Source: PLanc-01 sp035342095 (GTDB lineage Bacteria > Planctomycetota > Phycisphaerae > Sedimentisphaerales > Anaerobacaceae). From it: a stretch of DNA of 64,000 nt. Both the position numbers and the translations under genes were made by a program. The stretch lies in the NCBI GenBank assembly GCA_035342095.1, contig DAOQWL010000017.1, positions 16,384 to 80,383 on the forward strand, read 5' to 3'. The notes under the pieces were generated by a model. It was not told where the DNA came from. It searched no databases and saw only the letters and a program-made list of their open reading frames with translations. Position 1 is the stretch's first letter, and each line of letters starts with the position of its first letter. Positions 1-6,791 of the stretch are shown here, one piece after another.

Positions 1-2
1 CC

Positions 3-338
3 GCCGGCATGGGCGACATCGGGACCCTGTTCCCCGACACGGACGTGCAGTGGAAGGACGCCGACAGCAAGGGGTTCCTCTACGCGGTGAAGGAGCAGCT
101 CGAAAAGAAGGGCTGGGAAGTAGTCAACGTGGACCTGACAATCCACACGGAGCAGCCCAAGCTCGGCCCGTTCAAGGGCCAGATCCGACGCTGCATCGCC
201 GGCCTGCTCGGCATGGATTTCCAGGCCGTTAATATCAAGGCCAAGACGAACGAAGGTCTCGGCGAAATCGGCGCCGGCGAAGCGATGGCCGCCACCGCCA
301 TCGCCCTGCTCCGCAAGAAACCCCGCCGGGGGTTATAG
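3..338 (+). CDS. ispF: 2-C-methyl-D-erythritol 2,4-cyclodiphosphate synthase, C-terminal part (5' end outside window)
   Basis: IspF closes CDP-methylerythritol 2-phosphate into the cyclodiphosphate in the non-mevalonate isoprenoid pathway. The reading frame is open to the window edge, so the ATG at 9 is internal; about 111 of the usual 155-160 residues are present. Recognisable are the DIGTLFPDTD segment followed by DADS, the strand NVDLTIHTEQPKLGPF, and the C-terminal KAKTNEGLGEIGAGEA block that carries the conserved Thr-Glu of the active site. The N-terminal metal-binding DxH motif lies upstream of the window. It is followed by about 200 bp without a gene. Identification is confident from the spacing of these motifs. 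Confidence 0.93.
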   Translation, partial: AGMGDIGTLFPDTDVQWKDADSKGFLYAVKEQLEKKGWEVVNVDLTIHTEQPKLGPFKGQIRRCIAGLLGMDFQAVNIKAKTNEGLGEIGAGEAMAATAIALLRKKPRRGL

Positions 339-537
339 CAAGCACTCGCGTCTTCCAGTTAGTCAATCATCGCGATACACAGATACCCTGCGATCCAAGA
401 GACCCCGCCCCTGCTACGCCGGCGGAGTATAGCGCCTCCGGGTTCATCATGTTTCCGCATATCATTCCACCAGCACGAACGATAGAATACAGAGTGTGAA
501 TACAGTACACCGATGACCTGATGTGGAGGTACACAGG

Positions 538-1041
538 ATGGATTGGTTCTCGATGGTCAGTCTTGTTATTGCGGGTTTGTCGGCAGCCTTTGCCGCGGGC
601 GCATGGCTTGCTGCCCACAAGTCATTGACCTATCAGGCACTCGCTGATGTCATGCGAGATTACGCTGAGGACAACATTGCCGAGGATGTCAGTACGCTCT
701 GGGTCTTCTTCAGAAAGTGCAGAGGGAACAACGATTCGCTTATGAAGGAGTTTGGGAAACTTCTTGATGATTCGGAGCATTCCGATGTGACAGTCGCAAG
801 ACGCCGCGTTTCTCATTTCTATCAGCGCGTAGGTGCACTCTATGCCGGCAAGGTACTCCCCGGCAAGGTTCTATACCGTCACTGGTCTAGGGACGACTTG
901 AGCATCATCCCGAAAGTCATCATTCCGCTTGAGCGCGTACTTTATGAGAGACTTCAGGGCAGAGGACTGACTGCCCAGTGCAAGATCCTTGAGGACTTGT
1001 ATGAGGATTCCGCCAAATGGTGGAAGGAAATAGTGGTCTGA
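538..1041 (+). CDS. small N-terminally membrane-anchored protein of unknown function
   Basis: 167 residues. The ATG at 538 is preceded by a GGAGG Shine-Dalgarno at 525-529, which is better than the upstream GTG at 523. Residues about 4-27 (VSLVIAGLSAAFAAGAWLAA) form one hydrophobic helix; the rest is soluble, rich in charged residues and aromatic pairs, and ends WWKEIVV. The layout resembles the broad set of DUF4760-like single-pass bacterial proteins, but I cannot assign a family. The gene has visibly lower GC (about half) than ispF and cysS on either side and stands next to the RAYT locus, which suggests acquired DNA. No neighbour indicates a role. Confidence 0.6.
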   Translation: MDWFSMVSLVIAGLSAAFAAGAWLAAHKSLTYQALADVMRDYAEDNIAEDVSTLWVFFRKCRGNNDSLMKEFGKLLDDSEHSDVTVARRRVSHFYQRVGALYAGKVLPGKVLYRHWSRDDLSIIPKVIIPLERVLYERLQGRGLTAQCKILEDLYEDSAKWWKEIVV

Positions 1042-1105
1042 CAGCGCCTGAGAAATCGCGAGAGGAAATAGAGTCCCGGTAGTGTCCTGCTGATTCCATT
1101 CTTGT

Positions 1106-1200
1106 TCAAGAGGCCCAGGAGAGGGCGGGTTTCTTGCTGGTCTGGACGCATTCGCAAAGGTAGAGGTCGATGAGGTTCCGGCACGGGATGCTCGTCCTTC
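1106..1200 (-). pseudogene. decayed C-terminal fragment of a CopG/BrnA-like antitoxin (copy 1)
   Basis: Read on the minus strand, the segment gives IPCRNLIDLYLCECVQTSKK followed by PALSWAS and a stop at 1106-1108. This matches, with several substitutions, the fragment at 2241-2372 (GIPYQNLVNLYLRECARTGK). The motif IPYQ-L-NLYLR-CA is typical of the C-terminal end of small ribbon-helix-helix antitoxins. The reading frame is lost just upstream, so no complete gene remains. It lies on the outer left side of the RAYT/REP unit. Confidence 0.55.
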
Positions 1201-1299
1201 GACCAGAGCCAGATCAGAAGAAAGAGCAGTCTTTGGTCGGATGGAGACGTGAGCACGGAGGGATGAGGTGGTTCTATGTGGTTATGCCCGGCTTGCGCC

Positions 1300-1446
1300 G
1301 TTTGGAGTTCCGCCTTCAGGCGGTCGGGGTTTTGGAGCGCCGCGTTCACGCGGTGCGGTCCATGCCGCTGAAAGGAAGAATATCGAGCCGGCTAAAGCCG
1401 GGACTCCGAACGTTGAACAAGACCGCCTGAAGGCGGAACTCCAAAC
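1300..1446. repeat. REP-like palindrome cluster, left flank of the RAYT gene
   Basis: Outer inverted arms are GTTTGGAGTTCCGCCTTCAG at 1300-1319 and its complement ending CCAAAC at 1446. Each arm contains its own small palindrome (CCGCCTTCAGGCGG), and the interior holds two more hairpins, around 1338-1358 (CCGCGTTCACGCGG) and around 1386-1400 (CCGGCTAAAGCCGG). The same arm sequence recurs on the right of the transposase at 2115-2224. This head-to-head REP arrangement around a Y1 transposase is the classic REPtron layout. Confidence 0.8.
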
Positions 1447-1456
1447 TCTGTCAACC

Positions 1457-1485
1457 TTGCGACAGTCGCGCGGGTCGGGTACACT
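1457..1485 (+). promoter_or_regulatory. sigma70-like promoter of the RAYT gene
   Basis: TTGCGA (1457-1462), 17-bp spacer, TACACT (1480-1485). The expected start of transcription falls on or within a base or two of the ATG at 1492, so the transposase mRNA would be leaderless or nearly so. Confidence 0.5.
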
Positions 1486-1491
1486 CTTGCC

Positions 1492-2112
1492 ATGTCCTCG
1501 CCTGATTATCGCTGGCGTCAGCTTACGCCTGAGCAGCGGGCCCAGTTGCTCACATGGCGCAAGACGCACGGGTACCCATGGCATTCACCGCCCCATCGCA
1601 CCGACGTCGGCCACCTGCGATTCCATATCACCGCGGCCTGCTTCGAGCATCAACCCTATATCGGTTACAGCCCGGCGCGTCTGGATGCCTTCTCGCGGGA
1701 TCTGCTGGCCCTGCTCACCGCCCACGACAACCAGGCATTGGCGTGGTGTGTACTGCCGAATCACTACCATGTATTGGTCGAGACGCCGGACATCGTCGCC
1801 CTGTTGCACGAGTTGGGCCGGCTTCACGGACGCACGTCATATGTCTGGAATGGCGAGGAAGACACACGGGGACGCAAGGTCTTCTTCCGGGCCGTGGAGC
1901 GTGCGATGCGGTCCGAGCGGCACTTCTGGGCAACGATGAACTACATACATCACAACCCGGTCCATCACGGATACGTGGAACGCTGGACGGATTGGCCGTG
2001 GAGCAGCGCGACGGAGTTCCTGGCTCAGACCGCTCCGGACGAAGCCAAACGCATCTGGCGGGAATACCCCCTCGGCGATTACGGCCAAGGGTGGGACGAT
2101 CCGACCCTGTAA
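1492..2112 (+). CDS. REP-associated tyrosine transposase (RAYT), Y1_Tnp / TnpA_REP family
   Basis: 206 residues. RAYTs are single-copy, domesticated relatives of IS200/IS605 HUH transposases that cut and join single-stranded REP sequences. The HUH pair is H91-Y-H93 in LPNHYHVLVE, and the presumed nucleophile is Y151 in MNYIHHNPVHHGYV, followed by the family-typical WPWSS (169-172). The beta strand RFHITAACF (43-51) precedes the HUH strand as in the family. The gene lies exactly between two clusters of the same REP-like palindrome (1300-1446 and 2115-2224), the expected substrates. Length and motifs look intact, so it may be active. Confident family call; activity is inference. Confidence 0.9.
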   Translation: MSSPDYRWRQLTPEQRAQLLTWRKTHGYPWHSPPHRTDVGHLRFHITAACFEHQPYIGYSPARLDAFSRDLLALLTAHDNQALAWCVLPNHYHVLVETPDIVALLHELGRLHGRTSYVWNGEEDTRGRKVFFRAVERAMRSERHFWATMNYIHHNPVHHGYVERWTDWPWSSATEFLAQTAPDEAKRIWREYPLGDYGQGWDDPTL

Positions 2113-2114
2113 GC

Positions 2115-2224
2115 GTTTGGAGTTCCGCCTTCAGGCGGCTCTTCCTGCTCCCTGAAAGAACGGAACATGGAATGGGCTGAAGCCGGAGATCTAAACAAGA
2201 CCGCCTGAAGGCGGAACTCCGAAC
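2115..2224. repeat. REP-like palindrome cluster, right flank of the RAYT gene
   Basis: The arm GTTTGGAGTTCCGCCTTCAG starts at 2115, three bases after the transposase stop, and the complementary arm occupies 2199-2224. The arms are the same sequence as those at 1300-1446, but the inner loop differs, so this is a second REP pair rather than a simple duplication. Confidence 0.8.
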
Positions 2225-2240
2225 AATGTCTCCCAGCGAG

Positions 2241-2372
2241 TCAAGAGGCCAAGGAGAGGGCGGGTTTCTTGCCGGTCCGGGCGCATTCGCGGAGGTAGAG
2301 GTTGACCAGATTCTGATAGGGAATGCCGGTCCCTTCTGCCAGGGCCTTGAAGTACTCGATCACGTCCAGGCG
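2241..2372 (-). pseudogene. decayed C-terminal fragment of a CopG/BrnA-like antitoxin (copy 2)
   Basis: The minus-strand frame gives RLDVIEYFKALAEGTGIPYQ, then NLVNLYLRECARTGKK, PALSLAS and a stop (2241-2243). RLD-VIEYFKALAEETGIPYQ-L-NLYL is the usual DNA-binding/helix portion of small RHH antitoxins that accompany BrnT- or RelE-like toxins. The N-terminal part is missing and RLD(x)DVIEYF appears to have lost residues; no toxin gene is adjacent. The copy at 1106-1200 covers the same end. From here to the promoter at 2615 I see no gene, only a GGCCCGCTTCGGGCC hairpin near 2545. Confidence 0.6.
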
Positions 2373-2614
2373 GCAGTTTCCTCCTGGCAGAGGAAGGGAC
2401 GGACGAATCCGGAGTCCGCCACGATGCGGCGGGAGTCTGCCGCCTTGGAGCCACCAGCAGTAAGGGTGCTGCGCACACCTTCAAGCGAGCACCCTGCTCG
2501 CGTATCATGCTGGAGGCCCAAGGCGCAACACTCCCTGAGCAGGCCCGCTTCGGGCCTGCCTTGGCCCCGCCAAGAATCCAGGCATACCCCGGTTCCGTGC
2601 AATGCGCACAAGCG

Positions 2615-2643
2615 TTGACCCGCTCAGAGCCCATCGGTAGAAT
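2615..2643 (+). promoter_or_regulatory. sigma70-like promoter upstream of the nucleotidyltransferase fragment
   Basis: TTGACC (2615-2620), 17-bp spacer, TAGAAT (2638-2643); the ATG of the next frame is at 2689. Confidence 0.55.
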
Positions 2644-2688
2644 ACTGCCATGTGTTTGGCGATACAGAGGACTCTCGGATAGGTTGCC

Positions 2689-2871
2689 ATGATTGCGGCT
2701 GGTGATAGACAAACGGCACTCGAATTCAAACGATATGCGGCGGCACTGGTGCCGATCCGCCAGTTTTGCGCGTTTGGCTCCAGGGCCAGACGAGATGCGA
2801 CCGCCGGCTCAGATCTCGATGTCTTCCTCGTCGTGGATCACATCGATTGTAGCCTTCGCGAGAAGATATAG
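2689..2871 (+). pseudogene. truncated minimal nucleotidyltransferase (MNT domain)
   Basis: 60 residues with the signature of the minimal nucleotidyltransferase fold: GSRARRDATAGSDLDVFLVV (res 30-49), where G-S and D-x-D would bind nucleotide and metal. MNT proteins normally run about 95-110 residues and often pair with a HEPN partner. Here the frame stops right after SLREKI, exactly where the dispersed repeat at 2871-2916 begins, and no HEPN gene follows. The repeat insertion therefore appears to have cut the gene off. It has its own good promoter at 2615-2643. Function is probably lost. Confidence 0.65.
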
Positions 2872-2916
2872 GATTTTGGATTTGTTTCGGGTTTCGTGCT
2901 TCGAGTTTCGGATTTG
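2871..2916. repeat. dispersed TTTCG-rich repeat (family B)
   Basis: Contains GGATTTTGGATTTGTTTCGG and then GTTTCGTGCTTCGAGTTTCG. A second, longer inverted copy of the same family lies at 25421-25530. It replaces the 3' end of the nucleotidyltransferase gene and runs up to 15 bp before cysS. Confidence 0.7.
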
Positions 2917-2931
2917 ATGTGAAGGAATCGT

Positions 2932-4410
2932 ATGGTTCTATGCCTCTATAATAGTCTGACGCGACGAACGGAAGAGTTCAAACCTCTCGAAGAAGGCCGG
3001 GTGGGGATCTATGTCTGCGGACCGACCGTCTATGGGCATGCCCACCTCGGGCACGCCAAGAGCTATGTCAGCTTCGACGTGCTCGTGCGGTATCTGCGCT
3101 ACCTCGGCTACAGCGTCACCTACGTGCAGAACATCACCGACGTGGGCCACCTCACCGACGACGCGGACGAAGGCGAGGACAAGATCGCCAAGGCCGCTCG
3201 CACCGAGCGAAAGCACCCGATGGCCCTCGCGGAGTACTACACCCGCAGCTACTTCGAGGACATGGACCGACTCAACTGCGCCCGACCCGACATCAGTCCT
3301 CGGGCCAGCGGTCATATCGTCGAGCAGATCGAGCTAGTCAAGACCCTCCTGGAGAAGGGCTTCGCCTACGAGGTGAACGGGTCGGTGTACTTCGACGTCT
3401 CGAAGTTCTCCGGCTACGGCAAGCTCTCCGGCCGGAATGTCGAGGAGATGATCGCGGGCGCTCGCGTCGAGGTCTCCGCAGAGAAAAAGAACCCCGCGGA
3501 CTTCGCGCTCTGGAAGAAAGCCGAGCCCAACCACATCATGCAGTGGCCCAGTCCCTTCGGGCTCGGCTATCCCGGCTGGCATCTCGAATGCTCCGTCATG
3601 TCCATGAAGTACCTGGGCAAGACCCTCGACATCCACGGCGGCGGCCTGGAGAACCAGTTCCCCCACCACGAGTGCGAGATCGCCCAGTCGGAGGCGGCCA
3701 ATGACGCACCCTTCGTCCGGTACTGGGTACACAACAACATGGTCACCGTGGACGGCCAGAAGATGGGCAAGAGCCTGGGCAACTTCATCACACTCAAGCA
3801 GGCCTTCGCAGGCGCCCACGAGCGACTGACCCAAGCCTACGATCCGCTCGCAATCCGCCAGCTCATCCTGAACAGCCACTACCGCAGCCCATTGGACTTC
3901 TCCGATGCGGCCTTGTTCGCCGCCCACAGCGGCAATCAGAAGATCGGCGAAGCCGTCCGAGCCCTGCGAAAGAGGCTCGGCGCCGCGCCGCAGGGCGACA
4001 TCGACCTCGATGTACTCAAGCAACTGGAGCAGGCCCGCGCGAAGTTCGAGGACGCGATGAACGACGACCTCAATACCGCGGTCGCCCTGTCGGTCCTCTT
4101 CGACCTCGTGCGAATCAGCAACAAGGCGGTCGAGGACCGCAAGACCACGGTCGAGACGCTCGGGGCCATCCACGACTCTTTCACCAAGCTCGGCGGCGAC
4201 GTCCTGGGCGTCGTGACGGACCAGTGCGCCGAGAGCGGCGCCGTCAACGAGCAGGCGGTGGACAAGCTCGTCAGCCTGTTCATCGCACAGCGAGCCGAGG
4301 CCCGAGAGGCCAAGAACTTCGCCCAAGCCGATGCGATCCGCGCCAAGCTCGACGAGGCCGGCATCGTCCTGGAGGATGGACCCCAGGGCACGCAGTGGAG
4401 ATGGAAATGA
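2932..4410 (+). CDS. cysS: cysteinyl-tRNA synthetase
   Basis: 492 residues, a normal class I CysRS. It charges tRNA-Cys in the cytoplasm. The zinc ligand C29 sits in YVCGPTVYG; the HIGH box appears as HLGH in AHLGHAKSYV; the other zinc ligands are in HLECS and FPHHECE. The KMSKS loop reads KMGKS (QKMGKSLGNF), a tolerated variant. The GG-LENQFPHH segment and the C-terminal anticodon region are present. It follows ispF, a neighbour often found with cysS, but here the RAYT locus has been inserted between them. The start at 2932 agrees with the family N-terminus (LYNSLTRR). Confidence 0.95.
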   Translation: MVLCLYNSLTRRTEEFKPLEEGRVGIYVCGPTVYGHAHLGHAKSYVSFDVLVRYLRYLGYSVTYVQNITDVGHLTDDADEGEDKIAKAARTERKHPMALAEYYTRSYFEDMDRLNCARPDISPRASGHIVEQIELVKTLLEKGFAYEVNGSVYFDVSKFSGYGKLSGRNVEEMIAGARVEVSAEKKNPADFALWKKAEPNHIMQWPSPFGLGYPGWHLECSVMSMKYLGKTLDIHGGGLENQFPHHECEIAQSEAANDAPFVRYWVHNNMVTVDGQKMGKSLGNFITLKQAFAGAHERLTQAYDPLAIRQLILNSHYRSPLDFSDAALFAAHSGNQKIGEAVRALRKRLGAAPQGDIDLDVLKQLEQARAKFEDAMNDDLNTAVALSVLFDLVRISNKAVEDRKTTVETLGAIHDSFTKLGGDVLGVVTDQCAESGAVNEQAVDKLVSLFIAQRAEAREAKNFAQADAIRAKLDEAGIVLEDGPQGTQWRWK

Positions 4411-4470
4411 CCGATGGTCGCGCAGTTCACGTGGTTGTCACATACTCAGCGACGGCGAGCTGCACATTCA

Positions 4471-4872
4471 CCGGGGACGCTGTCCCCGGACCCCTGGCAT
4501 TTCACGCTTTTCGCCAGCAGCATGGCGGCATCGCCCCTGCCACTGGACTGCCGTGGCGCTCGGGTTGCTTGCCAGCAGAGCCTCATCCTCCACGGCAGCG
4601 ACTCCGGTATACCTCCAACTGCTGCGGATGGCAAGAGACACGCGCAGTCTGCCTCTCCTTCGGGTGCATGTCCGTAGTTGCACGCCCCCAAAAGATCCCT
4701 ACAAAACAAGGCCGATGCCGGCATCAGTACTCGATCTGGCTCAACCCACCCCTTGTCTTCGACCTCGAGAAGGCCAATGCGCACTGCAATTACGGTCATG
4801 CACCCCTCTTCTTCCCCTGCTATTGGCCCAAAGCGAAAAATGCCGGGGGTTTGGGGGCAGAGCCCCCAAGGA
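4471..4872. repeat. nested inverted-repeat element (family C), possible MITE, between cysS and ruvC
   Basis: About 400 bp with no gene. The left end is a CCGGGGACGCTGTCCCCGG palindrome followed by CCCCTGGCATTTCACGCTTT; the right end is the inverted partner, with GCGAAAAATGCCGGGGGTTT followed by GGGGGCAGAGCCCCC. Inside, GTGCATGTCCGTAGTTGCAC (4664-4683) has an inverted partner at 4784-4804 matching at about 17 of 20 bases. Another CCCAAAGCGAAAAA-type half site occurs near 50575-50590. This looks like a non-autonomous palindromic element. Confidence 0.6.
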
Positions 4873-4954
4873 ACGAGCATAGACGCCGGACTCAGATTGC
4901 TCAGACATGCCATCTACCGCTCGCGTGCCACCGATTGGAAAGGGCAAGTGGTTA

Positions 4955-5485
4955 ATGGCAGGCTCAACACAAAACGGCAAATCGTCCTTTGAGATTCCAA
5001 CGCGGATTCTGGGCATCGATCCGGGGTTGCAGGTCTGCGGGTACGCCTGCGTCGAGACGGACGGGAACCAGGAGACCGTGATCGAAGCGGGTGTTCTGCG
5101 GACCACGCGAGACCTGCCGATCGAGTTGCGGCTGGACGAGATCGCACGGGATATCGAGACGCTGCTGACCCGATTGACTCCCAACCTGGTGGCGGTCGAG
5201 GAGATCTATTCGCACTACGCCCATCCTCGGACTGCGATCTTGATGGGACACGCGAGAGGCGTTATATTGCAGAAGTGTGCTCGGGCACATGTCGAGGTCA
5301 GGAGTTTCGCGGCCACGCGGATCAAGAAATCGATCACCGGTCACGGTCGGGCGTCGAAGGAGCAGATGCAGAGGACGATCCAGACGATTCTGGCCCTGCC
5401 GGAACTGCCCTCGCCCCCCGACGTGGCCGATGCCATGGCCGCGGCTCTGTGCTGTGCGAACGCGTTGAATCGTATCATTGAATAG
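4955..5485 (+). CDS. ruvC: Holliday junction resolvase RuvC
   Basis: 176 residues from the ATG at 4955; an upstream in-frame ATG at 4907 would add 16 residues that do not look like RuvC. RuvC is the dimeric endonuclease that cuts Holliday junctions held by RuvAB. Catalytic acids are visible as D in LGIDPGL near the N-terminus, E in VAVEEIYSH, and the DVADAMAAALC pair near the C-terminus. It leads a ruvC - DUF4258/DUF2283 pair - ruvA - large secreted protein - ruvB stretch, all on the plus strand. The start site is the only uncertain point. Confidence 0.93.
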   Translation: MAGSTQNGKSSFEIPTRILGIDPGLQVCGYACVETDGNQETVIEAGVLRTTRDLPIELRLDEIARDIETLLTRLTPNLVAVEEIYSHYAHPRTAILMGHARGVILQKCARAHVEVRSFAATRIKKSITGHGRASKEQMQRTIQTILALPELPSPPDVADAMAAALCCANALNRIIE

Positions 5486-5492
5486 CAGGAAG

Positions 5493-5753
5493 ATGAAACC
5501 GCTGCAGTGTACAGCCTACTTCCTTTACACTCGCGGTCGCGAGGACCGCAAGGGCATTCAACTGGAGTGGATCGAGCGGACTGTGGCTCACCCAATCAGT
5601 GAGTGCGTGCAGAGTGACGGACGGATTCGCCGTTGGGCCAGAATCCCGGAGGCAGACGGCAGGATTCTGCGAGTTGCATTGCTGGAGGATGGTCGGACCG
5701 TTCACAACGCATTCTTTGACCGATCCTATCGGGAGGCAGACAATGAACGTTAG
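5493..5753 (+). CDS. DUF4258-like small protein (possible toxin-like partner)
   Basis: 86 residues from an ATG preceded by AGCAGGAAG; it begins 7 bp after ruvC. The pattern W-IERTV-HP, GRIRRWARI, GRILRVALLEDG and TVHNAFFDR matches the DUF4258 layout (helix, then strands ending in a Phe-Asp-Arg turn), a fold related to RelE/BrnT toxins. Its stop codon overlaps the next gene by 11 bp, and the next gene is a DUF2283 protein, a pairing seen repeatedly in genomes and usually read as a toxin-antitoxin-like unit. Function is inferred from family and pairing only. Confidence 0.65.
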   Translation: MKPLQCTAYFLYTRGREDRKGIQLEWIERTVAHPISECVQSDGRIRRWARIPEADGRILRVALLEDGRTVHNAFFDRSYREADNER

Positions 5754-5940
5754 GTATTTCCCGGATACGGATACCCTTCTGGTGAGTTTCAGCGACAGGA
5801 GTATCTCCGAGACGCGGGATCTGACAGAGGATATCCTGGTGGAACTGGACAAGGACGGACGCTTGGTGAGCATGACCATTGAGCATGCCAAACAACAGAT
5901 GAACGTCACGGAGTTCACGTACAAACTGGCCGCAACGTGA
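5743..5940 (+). CDS. DUF2283 family small protein
   Basis: 65 residues: MNVRYFPDTDTLLVSFSDRS, then a strand IL-ELDKDGRLVSMTIEHA and an amphipathic tail. The D-TD-LLV-F and LV-E-D-DGR-V-IEI pattern is the DUF2283 signature. The ATG at 5743 lies inside the end of the upstream DUF4258 gene, so the two are translationally coupled. DUF2283 proteins are often predicted as the antitoxin side of such pairs; I see no DNA-binding motif that would prove it. Confidence 0.7.
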   Translation: MNVRYFPDTDTLLVSFSDRSISETRDLTEDILVELDKDGRLVSMTIEHAKQQMNVTEFTYKLAAT

Positions 5941-5960
5941 TGCGTGCCCAAGAGACAAGG

Positions 5961-6046
5961 ATTGATAAAGGATGATGGATCATTGATGATTGCAGCGGAA
6001 GACCCGGACTGCTCGAATCATCCATGATCCATCATCCATAATCAAT
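5961..6046. repeat. intergenic imperfect palindrome (family D) before ruvA
   Basis: Arms 5961-5991 and 6016-6046 are complementary at about 28 of 31 positions (core GGATGATGGATCAT), separated by a 24-bp loop. The element ends 7 bp before the ruvA ATG and would form a very stable hairpin in the mRNA just upstream of the start codon. Confidence 0.85.
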
Positions 6047-6053
6047 AGCAGAT

Positions 6054-6686
6054 ATGATCGCCGGAATCGAAGGAAAACTCGTTCAGCTCGACACCGAGAC
6101 CGCACAGGTTCGGGTCGGAGCCATTACGTATGAGGTCATGCTGCCCGGCTATTGCGTCAGCGCGCTGGCCGGCCGGATCGGCGAAACCGTCTCCTTGTGC
6201 ACCATGGAGTACTACGAAGGCAGCCTGGGCGGCGGCAATCTCATCCCGCGCCTGGTCGGCTTCCTCAGTCCCGTCGAGCGGGAGTTCTTCGCCGAGTTCA
6301 CCAGCGTCAAGGGTCTGGGCATTCGCAAGGGCCTGCGGGCCTTGAGCATCCCCATCGGCGACGTGGCTTCCGCAGTGGAGTCGGGCAACGAGAAAGTGCT
6401 CATGACGCTCTCCGGCATCGGACGCAAGATGGCCCAGCAGATCGTCGCGGAACTCAAGGGCAAGCTCGAAGCGTTCGCCTTCGGCGCCGAGCCGGCAACG
6501 AGGGCGGCCCAGACGCGATTGAAGCCCTTCCAGGCGGAGGCCATCGAGATCCTCGTCGCCTGGGGCGAGAAGCGCAACGAGGTCATGGAGTTGATCGAGC
6601 TGGCGGGTGAGAGACACCCCGAGATCGACACCGCCGAGACGCTCGTGCCGCTCATCTACCGCCTCAAGCAAGGCGTCGAAGTCTGA
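6054..6686 (+). CDS. ruvA: Holliday junction branch migration protein RuvA
   Basis: 210 residues. RuvA tetramers clamp the four-way junction and load RuvB. The N-terminal OB-fold begins MIAGIEGKLVQLD; tandem helix-hairpin-helix motifs are seen at VKGLGIRKGLRAL and LSGIGRKMAQQIV followed by ELKGKL; domain III, which contacts RuvB, starts near KPFQAEAIEILVAWG. The gene stands between the DUF2283 gene and the large secreted protein, so ruvA and ruvB are separated by 2.6 kb instead of being adjacent. Confidence 0.95.
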   Translation: MIAGIEGKLVQLDTETAQVRVGAITYEVMLPGYCVSALAGRIGETVSLCTMEYYEGSLGGGNLIPRLVGFLSPVEREFFAEFTSVKGLGIRKGLRALSIPIGDVASAVESGNEKVLMTLSGIGRKMAQQIVAELKGKLEAFAFGAEPATRAAQTRLKPFQAEAIEILVAWGEKRNEVMELIELAGERHPEIDTAETLVPLIYRLKQGVEV

Positions 6687-6695
6687 GTTTGGCCT

Positions 6696-6725
6696 TGACC
6701 GGGGTTTGCCCGCCTGCATATCATG
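6696..6725 (+). promoter_or_regulatory. sigma70-like promoter before the secreted zinc-ribbon protein
   Basis: TTGACC (6696-6701), 18-bp spacer, TATCAT (6720-6725), immediately downstream of ruvA. The next gene starts at 6792, so this gene, and possibly ruvB, can be transcribed independently of ruvCA. Confidence 0.5.
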
Positions 6726-6791
6726 AGGCAGCGTTTGGGCACAGCATAGACAATGGACATTTCTTTTTGCCTGGCTCACAGGGAGGACGTT

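Noticed and set aside
3760..3790. KMGKS instead of KMSKS in cysteinyl-tRNA synthetase as a sign of inactivation
   Set aside because: This variant of the loop is tolerated in class I synthetases; all other motifs are normal.
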